A DNA stretch of 64,000 nucleotides from CAVSUZ01 sp963791885 (GCA_963791885.1 CAWBUL010000005.1:2170001-2234000), one strand, 5' to 3'. Shown: positions 16,847-25,639, counted from the first letter of the stretch. Notes: generated by a model not told the origin, from the letters alone. Numbers and translations: made by a program.

Positions 16847-17881
16847 TCAGCCAGCCTGAGCGGCGGCGATGCGGTAGCATTCTGATTTCGCCAGCAGCGC
16901 CCAGGCGATGCGGGCGGTCTTATTGGCCAGCGCCGCTGAAGCCAGCCGCGCCGGACGCCGTTCCAACAGGCTCTTGGCCCACGCCCCGGACGGCGTCTGA
17001 GCAAGACGCCCGCTGCTGTGGCGGATCACCGCCGTGGCGCCAATCACCAACAGCCGGCGCAGATAGGGATTGCCCTGCTTGGAAATGCCTCCCTGGCGCT
17101 GTTTGCCCCCGCTGCTGTTCTGCTTGGGGACCAAGCCGATCCAGGCCGCGAAGTGCCGTGCCGAGCGGAACTGCGAGGCATCACCGACCGTGGCTACGAT
17201 GGCACTGGCAGTGATCGGGCCGACGCCGGGAATAGCGGCAAGCCGGCGGCTCGCATCGCTCTGCTTATGCCAGGCCAGGATCATGGCCTCGGCCTGCGCG
17301 ATACGCTGTTCCAAGGCCTGTAACTCACCTGCCAGAAGACGCAGCGCCTGACGGGCCAGGGCGGGCAACGCCGCCTCGTCCTCACCCAGGAGCAAGGCGA
17401 CCAGTTCGCCCACCCGCTGCGCTCCTTGCGGGGCGATGATGCCGAACTCCGCCATGTGCCCGCGCACCGCGTTGATCAGCATGGTCCGCTGCCGCACCAG
17501 CAGGTCGCGCACCCGATGCAGGCTCAACACCGCCTGCTGCTCGGCGGTCTTGAGCGGCACATTGCGCATGCTGGGACGGCTCACCGCCTCGCAGATCGCC
17601 TCGGCATCGGCCGCGTCGGTCTTGCCGCGTTTGACGTAAGGCTTGACGTAGGCCGGAGGCAGCAGCCGCACCGTGTGGCCCAGCGCGGCGATCGCACGCG
17701 CCCAGTGATGCGCGGTCCCACACGCTTCGAGGCCGACCAGGCAGGCCGGCAGCTTGGCGAAGAACGCCAGCACGTCACCGCGCTGCAGCTTGCGGCGCAG
17801 CACGGCTTGGCCAGCGCGATCGGCGCCATGCACCTGAAAGACGCGCTTGGCGATGTCGAGACCGATTGTTGTAATCTCCAT
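16847..17881 (-). CDS. IS110 family transposase (DEDD recombinase)
   Basis: The 344-residue transposase starts at ATG 17881 (MEITTIGLDIAK). The N-terminal RuvC-like DEDD domain shows the first Asp in GLDIAK, the Glu in VGLEACGTAHHW, and the later Asp pair in KRGKTDAADAEAI. The C-terminal Tnp domain has RLAAIPGVGPITASAIVATVGD, ARHFAAWIGLVPKQNSSGGK and QGNPYLRRLLV, the Ser-containing region. IS110 enzymes use a DEDD plus Ser mechanism guided by a bridge RNA. The frame is complete and appears functional. The open frame upstream of the Met is noncoding element sequence containing the paired repeats. Confidence 0.95.
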   Translation of the reverse strand: MEITTIGLDIAKRVFQVHGADRAGQAVLRRKLQRGDVLAFFAKLPACLVGLEACGTAHHWARAIAALGHTVRLLPPAYVKPYVKRGKTDAADAEAICEAVSRPSMRNVPLKTAEQQAVLSLHRVRDLLVRQRTMLINAVRGHMAEFGIIAPQGAQRVGELVALLLGEDEAALPALARQALRLLAGELQALEQRIAQAEAMILAWHKQSDASRRLAAIPGVGPITASAIVATVGDASQFRSARHFAAWIGLVPKQNSSGGKQRQGGISKQGNPYLRRLLVIGATAVIRHSSGRLAQTPSGAWAKSLLERRPARLASAALANKTARIAWALLAKSECYRIAAAQAG

Positions 17882-17960
17882 GGCGGACGGCTCCTCTCTG
17901 CTCGTTGCTCTCAACAGCCACCGAGTTTGGCACACTGATGCCGTGGCAGGGGCCGTCCAA

Positions 17961-18183
17961 CGCATCAGTTTTGTATTTTCGAGTCTGATGTCCATATTGA
18001 GAGACCGATTGCGCGGATTGTCGCGCTGGCGTTTCAGTTGAGACAATATACCGCGCCGGCATGAGAGGTGGGAGGCCGAGGCCCGCCCGTCTCGGAAACG
18101 TCTCAATTTTGTGTTTTCGAGTTTGCCGTCCGAATAAAGGGATGGAGCTAGCAGATTGCCTCGCTGCCGCCTCAATCGAGACA
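17961..18183 (-). repeat. Two diverged 85-base direct repeats upstream of the IS110 transposase
   Basis: Copy 1 is 17961-18045 and copy 2 is 18099-18183. They align without gaps over 85 bases with about 59 identities by hand count. Both contain ACTCGAAAA-N-ACAAAA near one end and TGTCTC at the other. They sit in the 5' noncoding flank of the transposase gene, where IS110-group elements encode the bridge RNA. They may be two generations of the element end or a duplicated RNA module. Confidence 0.75.
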
Positions 18184-18655
18184 GTGACGATTGCTAACAT
18201 GCACGCAGAGTTTCCTTTGGGGGTTTGCGGTCAGGTTTCCTTTGGGAAGCGCTCCGGTCAGTCATGGATCATAGTTAGTATAGATAGCCCTATCTGTTAG
18301 GGGCGCGTGTCGATTTCGGCATACAGCAACGACGTTATCCTCGCCCCTTCCGTGACCGCGCGACAGCTCTCCGCGGCGCTCGACGGTCTATAACATTTTT
18401 CGCAAGCTCCAATGTGACGACGTCTGGGACGCAATCTGGGCCGGGCAAAGATGCCGTGGCCAGAGCGTTCGGCAATGGCGAAGTTGCGCCGATTTCGGAC
18501 CTTTCCGCTCTCGTCCCGGAATGAGCGGGTTCGACCGAAAGCTGGCATTCCCGGGTCCTCGGCTTGGCCTTTCCCACGCTGGCAGAAGGCCTCGCGGGAA
18601 CCGGCTCGGAGGGATAACATCGGCTCGTCCGACCTGAGCATGTTCGGAGATTGAG
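18184..18655. other. Gap between IS110 region and the CadC-type regulator
   Basis: About 470 bases. It contains a 12-base AT-rich patch (ATAGTTAGTATA, near 18270), unlike the rest of the window, and a stretch at 18460-18600 that has the feel of decayed coding sequence on the minus strand without start or domain. The regulator's promoter should be in the last 150 bases. No specific feature can be defended. Confidence 0.35.
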
Positions 18656-20458
18656 TTGCGTGCAGACCCCAGCGACCCCGTCCCGGCAGGACACCCGCAA
18701 GCAACTCGGCTCCGCTTCGGCGGGTTCGTCCTCGATTTGGCTCGCGGCTGTCTGCTTCTGAACGAGGATGAAATTGCGCTTCGACCAAAGACCTTCGCGG
18801 TTATGCGCTACCTTGCCGCAAGCCCCCGACGCCTGGTCCCGAAAGATGAGCTTTTCGCCGCGGTATGGCCGGGCCTCACCGTCACCGATGATGCGCTGGT
18901 GCAGAGCATTGGCGAGTTGCGGCGGGCGCTCGGCAAGGAAGGGGCACACCTCATCAAGACGGTCCCCCGTCGCGGCTACCGATTTGAAGCGGGCGTCTCG
19001 ATCGAGGGTTCGACAGATCAACGTTCCGTACCGGTTCGGGCGCCGGATGGAGATCTGGATCAGCCGCCGGAAGCAGTTTCCAACCGGCGCAAGCTGGCAG
19101 CGTGGTTCGCGCCGCCCCGCGGCGGCTTGCGGGGCGGCGCCCTATTAGGCTGGCTTGTTTGCGCCATCCTGCTGGCCGCCGGTCTGGGGTGGGCCGGCAT
19201 CATTGCCGAGCGGCAATCCCCGAGCGTGCCTCGCTCCGTCCACGCGTCCGAACAAGAGAATGCCGGCAAACCTGCGATTGCCGTTCTCCCGCTTACAAAT
19301 CAAAGCGAGAATTCTGCAGACGAGTATTTTGCCGATGGTCTGACTCAGGACCTCATTAACGCACTCGGCCAGTTTTCGGTGCTGACGGTCGTTTCATGGA
19401 ATGGCGTATTTCCCTACAAGGGAAAGCCGGCCTCCCCGGAAGCGATCGGAGAGGCGCTCGGCGTCGGCTACTTGGTCGAGGGCAGCACGCGACAGAGTGG
19501 CGACCGCGTGCAGGTTATCGCCGAGCTGGTTGAGACGCGACAGGGGCGGGTCTTGTGGTCGACTCGCCTCGATGAAGCGCTGGCCGACGTGTTTGCACTG
19601 CAAGACAACATCACCACCCAGATCGCCGGTGCCCTGGCTGTTCGTCTTCAGGACGTCGAGCAGCGCCGGGAATCGACGAAGCCCACCACTAACCTTGCGG
19701 CTTACGATTTTCTCCTGCGGGCCAGACCCGCATTACAGCGGCCGACCCGCGGGGGCATCGCCCAAGCGAGGCTTTTGCTCAAGCGCGCCATAGACCTCGA
19801 CCCGAATTATGCTGCGGCGTACGCGGCCCTCGCCGATACCTATTACATCGCCGCGGCCTTCGGCTGGGCAGAGTCGCCGATCGCATATTTGAACCACGCG
19901 AAAGAGATGGCGGATAAGGCGCTATCCCTTAACGACTCCGAGGTGCAGGCGCACGTCATCCTCGGCCGTATCGACATCTTTTATCACCGCTACCAGCGGG
20001 CAAAAACCGAGATGGATCGGGCGCTCGCCGTCAACCCGAACGACGCCGATGCACTCGCAGGCCGCGGCAATGCTCTGATGTGGTCCGGGCAGACCGATGC
20101 TGCCGTCAAAGCATTGGAACTGGCGCAGCGGCTCGATCCCGAACTCAATCCGATCGATCGCTTTGCGCTCAGCCTCGCATACTATCTGACAGGGCGGTAC
20201 GACGCGGCGATCGATGCCGCAGACCGCAATTTGCGCGAGAACCCGGGCGCGAACTTCAGCCGTATCGTGCTCGCGGCTACCTATGCAGAGCAGAACCGGG
20301 CCGATGAGGTTGCACGCATCCTGCCTGCAATACGGCAATTCGACCCGACGTTCGACCCAGAGGAGTTTGGCAGCAAGCTACTGAACTCCGGCGATCTCTC
20401 GCATCTGCAGGAGGGGCTCCGCAAGGCCGGCCTCTATCCGGCAGATTCCGGCAGGTAG
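18656..20458 (+). CDS. CadC-type winged-helix transcriptional regulator with TolB-like and TPR domains
   Basis: This 600-residue membrane-anchored regulator has four parts. Residues 15-110 form an OmpR-type winged helix (LRFGGFVLDLARGCLL ... IKTVPRRGYRFEA). A single membrane segment is near 165-185 (LLGWLVCAILLAAGLGWAG). A TolB-like domain follows (KPAIAVLPLTNQS ... ADGLTQDLINAL) at about 210-330. TPR repeats run to the C-terminus. It probably senses a periplasmic condition and binds DNA directly, as CadC and ToxR do. The start is TTG, since no ATG or GTG precedes the domain. Target genes are unknown; the cupin and YHS genes downstream are candidates. Confidence 0.88.
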   Translation: MRADPSDPVPAGHPQATRLRFGGFVLDLARGCLLLNEDEIALRPKTFAVMRYLAASPRRLVPKDELFAAVWPGLTVTDDALVQSIGELRRALGKEGAHLIKTVPRRGYRFEAGVSIEGSTDQRSVPVRAPDGDLDQPPEAVSNRRKLAAWFAPPRGGLRGGALLGWLVCAILLAAGLGWAGIIAERQSPSVPRSVHASEQENAGKPAIAVLPLTNQSENSADEYFADGLTQDLINALGQFSVLTVVSWNGVFPYKGKPASPEAIGEALGVGYLVEGSTRQSGDRVQVIAELVETRQGRVLWSTRLDEALADVFALQDNITTQIAGALAVRLQDVEQRRESTKPTTNLAAYDFLLRARPALQRPTRGGIAQARLLLKRAIDLDPNYAAAYAALADTYYIAAAFGWAESPIAYLNHAKEMADKALSLNDSEVQAHVILGRIDIFYHRYQRAKTEMDRALAVNPNDADALAGRGNALMWSGQTDAAVKALELAQRLDPELNPIDRFALSLAYYLTGRYDAAIDAADRNLRENPGANFSRIVLAATYAEQNRADEVARILPAIRQFDPTFDPEEFGSKLLNSGDLSHLQEGLRKAGLYPADSGR

Positions 20459-20853
20459 GCCCACCTGGCGACAGCCGCGGCCGGTCTTGCCTCGCCTCTG
20501 CGAGGTGTTCGTGGTGACAAACTGGACGAGCTGCCTCCGGCAGCATGAGGCCACTGTCCCGAATCTGAAGCTCGCCACATGCGCGGCGCCCTCCGTTTTG
20601 GGACGCTATGCTTTATTTTCAGTGGCCTGCTTATCCCTTCCGTTCGCCGCAGAGGGCGACGAACTTCAGGGGCAGGACACTAGCGACTGCGACGATAGAG
20701 CGCTGCCCTGCGTCGTCTTGAAAAAATTTCGGCGCTTTTTCGGCATTTCCTTTGGTCTTTCTCGTGACAGGATTCTCCCGCACCGGGTTAGCTCGCCGGC
20801 CTGGACGCCAACGGTGGTTCGGTGCCCGAAGAAGCAAGGTGGAGAGGAGAATA
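20459..20853. other. Gap upstream of the cupin gene
   Basis: About 395 bases with several overlapping open frames but no recognisable protein. The open frame that precedes the cupin start has no signal-peptide or domain character. Promoter sequence for the cupin gene is expected here; none was identified with confidence. Confidence 0.35.
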
Positions 20854-21483
20854 ATGATGCTGCACCGACGTCGCATCGGCCGCATCACCATCGCGGGGCT
20901 GTTGCTCCTCGCGATCGGATCGGTCCTCTCCTCTTTGGCAGCGCCGGTGCGGGGGGAGCCCACATTCGTTATCAACAGTGTCGCAGAGAAGAAAGTCGAT
21001 CGCCTGCCTGCGGGACCGCTCTATTGGCGAATCGAGACCTTTCCGACCGTCGCGCAGGCCAAGGCTGCCGAAGATCCGACATCCTTGGCCGCCGAGGTCG
21101 CCGGAAAAGCCTGGCTTTTCACGCTCGGCCCCAAAGGGGGCTCGACACATGGGGGAAGCCAGGTCGCGGAGGTAGGCCCGGTACCGTCTCCGGGCAATCT
21201 CCCCGAGTATCTGCTACGCATCAACAACGCGGGTGGGCCGCCAGGCACTAAAACGCCTGTGCACACTCACCCAGGCTCTGAGACCTTCTATGTGTTGCAG
21301 GGGGAGCTGAGCCAAAAGACACCGAACGGCTTGATGCATGTCGAGTCTGGCCAAGGCATGCCCGGAATGAGCCTCGGTACCCCGATGGCTGTCTCCAGCA
21401 GCGGTGCGCGCCCCTTGAACGCATTGGTTATGTTCGTGGTGGACCCCAGCAAGCCGTTTTCGTCGCCGGCGAAGTTCCAGTGA
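20854..21483 (+). CDS. Exported cupin-domain protein
   Basis: This protein of about 209 residues starts at the ATGATG at 20854, after GGTGGAGAGGAGAA. It has an N-terminal export signal (basic MMLHRRRIGRI, then a hydrophobic run ending near AAPVRGE). The cupin core appears as TPVHTHPGSETFYVLQGE, which supplies the two-His-plus-Glu metal set (HTHPGSE), and a later His is in LMHVESGQ. Cupins of this sort bind a metal and act as dioxygenases, isomerases or sensors; nothing here tells which. It precedes the YHS protein on the same strand by 140 bases. Confidence 0.85.
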   Translation: MMLHRRRIGRITIAGLLLLAIGSVLSSLAAPVRGEPTFVINSVAEKKVDRLPAGPLYWRIETFPTVAQAKAAEDPTSLAAEVAGKAWLFTLGPKGGSTHGGSQVAEVGPVPSPGNLPEYLLRINNAGGPPGTKTPVHTHPGSETFYVLQGELSQKTPNGLMHVESGQGMPGMSLGTPMAVSSSGARPLNALVMFVVDPSKPFSSPAKFQ

Positions 21484-21622
21484 CCCAAAGAGCCGGCCTT
21501 TTGAAGTTCGGGGGCTTCTTTGCCTTCTTTCGCGACCCAGACCGTTGATAACTTTCAGCTCAGCAAGGTGACCTGGCTCTTGTTGCACAGCACGCGTGGG
21601 CAATCAACCAAGGAGCAAATAA

Positions 21623-22147
21623 ATGACATTCTCTGGATCTCCGCCCTATCCCGGAATCGGCGCCCCATCAGGGGAGCCGGCTGCGCACAGCTTTTCCCGG
21701 CGTGATGCCGTTTGCCGCGGCACGGCGGTGTTGGTTGCGGCTACCACGTTTGCCATGCCGTTCCGTTCCTTTGCTGGAGACGGAGTACCGTTGGCAATCA
21801 AGGGCTACGATCCGGTTGCTTATTTCACCGACGGGAAACCGACGGTAGGCGTGCCGGCATTCGAATATGAATGGGATGAGCATGTTTGGCGCTTCTCAAG
21901 CGCAAAGCACCTTGAGCTTTTCAAGGCCGATCCCGCGCGCTATGCGCCGCAATTCGGAAACTACTGCGCGATGGCGCTAAGTATGGGCCAAATCGTCACC
22001 GCAGATCCGAAGAACTGGCTAATCAGCGACGGCAAGCTCTATGTCTTCGGCAAGCCCGCGCCCGCCGGCCCTGTCCTTTTCCAGCGCGACCTTGCTGAAA
22101 ACATTGTTAAGGCGAACCACAACCGCTCGATCCTTCAAAAGCAATAA
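21623..22147 (+). CDS. YHS domain-containing exported protein
   Basis: In this 174-residue protein the YHS-type domain starts at LAIKGYDPVAYFTDGKP and continues through EYEWDEHVWRFSSAKHLELFKADPARYAPQFGNYCA. The domain is associated with metal binding, often near copper or heavy-metal proteins. The N-terminus has a twin-arginine-like SRRDAVCRGTAVLVAATTFA stretch ending at FA, consistent with export. The Tyr-Cys pair (NYCA) typical of these proteins is present. A strong hairpin terminator follows at 22162. It may share function with the cupin upstream, but that is only proximity. Confidence 0.9.
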   Translation: MTFSGSPPYPGIGAPSGEPAAHSFSRRDAVCRGTAVLVAATTFAMPFRSFAGDGVPLAIKGYDPVAYFTDGKPTVGVPAFEYEWDEHVWRFSSAKHLELFKADPARYAPQFGNYCAMALSMGQIVTADPKNWLISDGKLYVFGKPAPAGPVLFQRDLAENIVKANHNRSILQKQ

Positions 22148-22161
22148 TAGTCAATGACTTG

Positions 22162-22203
22162 GGTTGGCCTCTTCTAATAATAATACAATGGGGGCCAACC
22201 TTT
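22162..22203 (+). terminator. Rho-independent-like terminator after the YHS gene
   Basis: A perfect 8-base stem, GGTTGGCC at 22162-22169 with GGCCAACC at 22193-22200, closes an AT-rich loop of about 23 bases and is followed by TTT. It lies 14 bases after the YHS stop. The loop is long and the T run short, so efficiency is uncertain. Confidence 0.6.
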
Positions 22204-22377
22204 GCCGCCCGACGCGCTGATCTTGCGATCGAGGCTCAAGCGGCACTGGCGCGTCTCGGTTGCGGGCGTGGACAAATGGCGCGCTTCCACCCAACTGAGC
22301 CGATCCCCGACGGGTGACCCTGCCCCCTGAAATGTCCCCGCTCTGAGCTAGAGTCCGTTCCCGCCAGGAGACGGAAG

Positions 22378-22644
22378 ATGAGGAAGAGCCGGTTCACTGA
22401 GGAGCAGATCATCGGTGTGCTGAAAGACCATCAGGCAGGACTGCCGGTAACGGAGCTGTGCCGCAAGCACGGGATCAGCGACGCGACGTTCTACAATTGG
22501 CGATCGCGCTACGGCGGGATGGAGATCTCGGACGCCAAGAGACTGAAGGCTCTGGAAGAGGAGAACCGCAAGCTGAAGAAGCTGCTGGCGGAATCGGTGC
22601 TGGATGTGGCGACGCTGAAGGAAGCCTTGGGAAAAAACTTCTGA
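22378..22644 (+). CDS. IS3-family transposase OrfA, copy 1
   Basis: This 88-residue helix-turn-helix protein (MRKSRFTEEQIIGVLKDHQ ... SDATFYNWRSRYGG), with a leucine-zipper-like tail (LKALEEENRKLKKLLAESVL), binds the element ends. Just before its stop the heptamer A AAA AAC occupies 22632-22638 in the phase needed for -1 ribosomal slippage, so the active OrfAB fusion is made by programmed frameshifting into orfB. Confidence 0.95.
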   Translation: MRKSRFTEEQIIGVLKDHQAGLPVTELCRKHGISDATFYNWRSRYGGMEISDAKRLKALEEENRKLKKLLAESVLDVATLKEALGKNF

Positions 22645-23489
22645 CGCCCGGCTCGCGGCGGAAAGCTGTGATCTGGGCGATCAAAGAGAAGAGCTATTCG
22701 CAGCGGCGTGCCTGTTCGCTGCTGAGCATTGCACCGAAGGTGTTCCGTTACCTATCGCGCCGTGGCGGCGACGCTGCGGTTCGCACGCGGCTCCGCGCGT
22801 TGGCGGCCGAGCGGCGCCGGTTCGGATATCGGCGTTTGCATATTCTGCTGCGGCGAGAAGGGATCATGCTAAATCACAAGAAGCTGTTCCGGCTCTACCG
22901 CGAGGAACGACTGGTTGTGCGGCGGCGTGGCGGTCGCAAGCGGGCTTTGGGAACGCGCGCGCCAATGACGTTGCCACAGGGTCCGAACCAGCGCTGGAGC
23001 CTGGACTTCGTCTCCGACGTACTGGCCGACGGCCGCCGCTTTCGGGTGCTTGTGGTGGTGGACGACTTCACCCGCGAATGCCTGGCGCTGGTGGTGGATA
23101 CATCGCTGTCCGGTCGCAGGGTGGTGCGCGAACTCAATTACATCGTAGAACGGCGCGGCGCCCCCTTGCTGGTGGTCAGCGACAACGGGACCGAGCTGAC
23201 GTCGCATGTGGTGCTGAGTTGGCGGCAAGATCGCGGTGTCGGCTGGCACTACATCGCCCCCGGCAAGCCAGTGCAGAACGCATTCGTCGAGAGCCTGAAC
23301 GGTCGCTTGCGCGACGAATGCCTCAATGAGCACGTCTTCCAGGGCTTGCCCGCAGCCCGGAGGATCATCGAAGCTTGGCGGGCCGACTATAATGCCCATC
23401 GGCCCCACACCAGCCTGCGTGGACTTACTCCGAACGAGTTCGCAACCCGGTCCAGGACGGACCACAACCAGAACGGATTCTGGTTATGA
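22635..23489 (+). CDS. IS3-family transposase OrfB, copy 1 (-1 frame)
   Basis: This is the catalytic half, read after the -1 slip. An HTH-like segment (KSYSQRRACSLL) precedes the rve integrase core. The DDE residues are the Asp in RWSLDFVSD, the Asp in VVSDNGTELTS, and the Glu in NAFVESLNGRLRDECL, all intact. It ends RTDHNQNGFWL with a stop at 23489. It is probably produced only as the OrfAB fusion, since no strong start precedes it. Compared with the copy at 30028-30882 only a few bases differ. Confidence 0.94.
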   Translation, partial: KLLTPGSRRKAVIWAIKEKSYSQRRACSLLSIAPKVFRYLSRRGGDAAVRTRLRALAAERRRFGYRRLHILLRREGIMLNHKKLFRLYREERLVVRRRGGRKRALGTRAPMTLPQGPNQRWSLDFVSDVLADGRRFRVLVVVDDFTRECLALVVDTSLSGRRVVRELNYIVERRGAPLLVVSDNGTELTSHVVLSWRQDRGVGWHYIAPGKPVQNAFVESLNGRLRDECLNEHVFQGLPAARRIIEAWRADYNAHRPHTSLRGLTPNEFATRSRTDHNQNGFWL

Positions 23490-23665
23490 GTGAGGACAGT
23501 TTGGGGGCAGGGTCACGGGTATTGCGAACGGCAGCTATGGGGCAAATCCCGCGGTTTCCGACGCCAGAGCTGAACGGCCGGCGTCGGATCCGAAAGCGGC
23601 CTGTGGCGGCCGGCGATTGACGACAGGGACTTTTGAGGCAGGCCCCGAAGCCAGGAAAGGGGGAA

Positions 23666-23742
23666 TGGGGCGAGCGATGGGACTCGAACCCACGGCATCC
23701 AGGACCACAACCTGGCGCTCTGCCAACTGAGCTACGCCCGCC
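23666..23742 (-). tRNA. tRNA-His (GTG anticodon)
   Basis: Read on the minus strand, a full cloverleaf starts with the extra G-1 (23742) opposite C73, the hallmark of tRNA-His. The acceptor GCGGGCG pairs with CGCTCGC, the D-arm is TAGCTCAGTTGGCAGAGC, the anticodon stem-loop is CCAGGTTGTGGTCCTGG with anticodon GTG, and the T-arm is GTGGGTTCGAGTCCCAT. The 3' CCA is encoded at 23666-23668. It sits between the IS3 copy and the aminotransferase stop. Confidence 0.97.
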
Positions 23743-23757
23743 ATCCGGGGCGGGGAC

Positions 23758-24966
23758 TTACGTCCCGCTACGCGTCCCCGTCAATCTCGGCTGGGGCAAT
23801 CTGCGGTCGAGGAAATGACTTCTTAAGCGGGCAACAGCCTCGTCCAGCACGTGATCCTGCTTGCAGAAGGCGAAACGGGCGTAGTGCCGGGGTGGTTCGG
23901 GGCCATCATAAAAGGCGGTGACGGGAACCGCGGTCACGCCGGCCTCGATGGTGATATGGCGGCAAAATTCGACGTCATCGCCGTTGAACCCGAGCGGCCG
24001 GAAGTCGGCCGTGACGAAATAGCTGCCGTGGGTGGGCAGCACGCCCATGCCAAGCGCCCGCAGACCCGAGGCCAGCCGGTCGCGCTTGGCCTGCAAGCTC
24101 TCAGCCAGGCCGCGGAAATATGCATCGTCCTTACCCAGCCCGACGGCGACAGCGCGCTGGAGGTTCGGGGCAGACGTAAAGGTCAGGTTCTGGTGCGCCT
24201 TGGCGACGATCGGGGCGAGGGCAGGGGGCGCGGTGACGTAGCCGATCTTCCAGCCGGTAAGGGAAAAGGTCTTTCCGGCGCTGCCCACACGCATCACGCG
24301 TTGGTCCATTCCCGGCAGCGTCATCAGCGGGATGTGCCGATACCCGTCGAAGATAAGGTGTTCGTAAACCTCATCGCAGATAGCGTAGGCGTCGTGGCGA
24401 GCGAGCAGGTCGGCGATGAAGCCGAGTTCCTCCCGGCTGAAGACCTTACCGGTGGGGTTCATCGGTGTGTTGATCAGGATTGCCTTGGTGCGCGGGCCGA
24501 AGGCGGCGGCGAGTTCGTCGCGCGGCAGAGCCCAGTCGGGTGGTGAAAGGCGCACCAGGCGCGGGGTTGCCCCGAGCAGGCGAACCACGGGGAGATAGGT
24601 GTCATAAAGAGGCTCGATCAGGACGACCTCGTCGCCCGGATTGAGCAGGGCCATGAGGCAGGCGGTGATGGCCTCGGTGGCGCCGGAGGTGACGACCACC
24701 TGGCTCATGCCGTCGACCTCGAGGCCGTAGAAGCGGCGGTTGTGAGCGGCAACGGCCTGGCCGAGTTCAGGCACGCCGGGCATGGGCGGGTACTGGTTGC
24801 GTCCGTCCATCAGTGCGTCGGCCGCCGCGCGGAGGATATCCGCGGGACCGTCGGTGTCGGGAAAGCCCTGGCCGAGGTTAATGGACTGATGCTCGACCGC
24901 GAGCGCGGACATCACGGTGAAGATCGTGGTGCCCAGTCCGCCCAGCAGCGTATTGACGCTCTTCAC
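23758..24966 (-). CDS. Pyridoxal phosphate-dependent aminotransferase, class I/II
   Basis: This 402-residue fold-type I aminotransferase resembles the methionine/kynurenine aminotransferase branch. Features are the INLGQGFPDTDGP opening, NQYPPMPGVPELGQAV, the SGATEAI phosphate-side loop, INTPMNPTGKVF, YAICDEVYEHLIFDG with the cofactor-binding Asp and Tyr, and the Schiff-base Lys near residue 232 (GSAGKTFSLTGWKIGY). The arginine that grips the substrate carboxylate is in YARFAF near the end. The likely role is transamination of methionine, glutamine or aromatic amino acids; the exact donor is not decidable. Confidence 0.93.
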   Translation of the reverse strand: MKSVNTLLGGLGTTIFTVMSALAVEHQSINLGQGFPDTDGPADILRAAADALMDGRNQYPPMPGVPELGQAVAAHNRRFYGLEVDGMSQVVVTSGATEAITACLMALLNPGDEVVLIEPLYDTYLPVVRLLGATPRLVRLSPPDWALPRDELAAAFGPRTKAILINTPMNPTGKVFSREELGFIADLLARHDAYAICDEVYEHLIFDGYRHIPLMTLPGMDQRVMRVGSAGKTFSLTGWKIGYVTAPPALAPIVAKAHQNLTFTSAPNLQRAVAVGLGKDDAYFRGLAESLQAKRDRLASGLRALGMGVLPTHGSYFVTADFRPLGFNGDDVEFCRHITIEAGVTAVPVTAFYDGPEPPRHYARFAFCKQDHVLDEAVARLRSHFLDRRLPQPRLTGTRSGT

Positions 24967-25030
24967 CTGAGGAATTCCTGGTCGTTTTCCGTGCGCGGGC
25001 GATAGCGGCGGCGGTTCGCGGGGTCAACGC

Positions 25031-25170
25031 GGCAGGAGACCGCGCGCGATCCTGCTTTAGCTTGAAAGCCGGCTTCACGCGCTCCGACCTTCGGCCTCGC
25101 CCGATCCCGCTTTCTCTTGAGCGCGGATTTCACGCGCTCTGACCTTCGGCCTCGCGCGATCCCGCGCTCT
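25031..25170. repeat. About 2.5 copies of a 55-base tandem repeat upstream of glnB
   Basis: Units run 25031-25085, 25086-25140 and a partial one from 25141. Units 2 and 3 both start GACCTTCGGCCTCGC-N-CGATCCCGC. Units 1 and 2 share CGATCC-N-GCTTT, CTTGA and TTCACGCGCTC. The array fills the 334-base gap between the divergent aminotransferase and glnB, 130 bases before the glnB start. A role in regulation is possible but nothing specific is visible. Confidence 0.7.
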
Positions 25171-25300
25171 GCCCAAATCGCGGGCAAACAGGCTGGTCGA
25201 AGCCCAGGGCATGGGCTAAGAGCGGGTTTCAGCAAGCCGCTGCGCGTCGGGTCGCGCTTGGCACGGCGCATGCAATCCCAGGGCAGGGCGGAAGGGGACG

Positions 25301-25639
25301 ATGAAAAAGATCGAGGCTGTGATCAAGCCATTCAAGCTGGACGAAGTGAAAGAGGCGCTGCACGAGGTCGGGCTGCAAGGCATCACGGTCGTGGAGGCCA
25401 AGGGGTTCGGCCGGCAGAAGGGGCATACGGAACTCTATCGCGGTGCCGAATACGTGGTGGACTTCCTGCCCAAGGTGAAGATTGAGGTTGTGTGCGAGGA
25501 ATCGGTGGTGGAACGGGCGGTCGAGGCCATCATGGCGGCGGCGCGTACCGGGCGGATCGGTGACGGGAAGATCTTCATCTCCACGGTGGAGGAGGTTATC
25601 CGCATCCGCACGGGCGAACGCGGGGAGGCCGCGATCTGA
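25301..25639 (+). CDS. glnB: Nitrogen regulatory protein P-II
   Basis: This 112-residue trimeric PII signal protein senses 2-oxoglutarate and ATP/ADP and reports nitrogen status to GlnE, NtrB and transporters. The T-loop with the uridylylated Tyr51 (ELYRGAEYVVDFLPKVK) is intact. The C-terminal signature GRIGDGKIFI is present. It lies 151 bases upstream of glnA in the usual glnB-glnA order, with a terminator-like hairpin between. A second PII gene lies upstream of amtB. Confidence 0.97.
   Translation: MKKIEAVIKPFKLDEVKEALHEVGLQGITVVEAKGFGRQKGHTELYRGAEYVVDFLPKVKIEVVCEESVVERAVEAIMAAARTGRIGDGKIFISTVEEVIRIRTGERGEAAI

Larger units (their letters stand above)
22315..23515 (+). mobile_element. IS3-family (IS407-group) insertion sequence, copy 1
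   Basis: A complete 1201-base element. The terminal inverted repeats begin TGACCCTGCCCCC at 22315 and read out as GGGGGCAGGGTCA to 23515. The flanking CGGG at 22311-22314 is repeated at 23516-23519 as a 4-base target duplication, typical of the IS407 group. It carries orfA and orfB in overlapping frames. A nearly identical copy in opposite orientation is at 30002-31202. It inserted between the YHS gene terminator and tRNA-His without disrupting a recognised gene. Confidence 0.95.

Noticed and set aside
18297..18788. Minus-strand frame upstream of the CadC-type regulator
   Set aside because: It overlaps the regulator's N-terminal DNA-binding domain and has no domain of its own; at most a decayed remnant.
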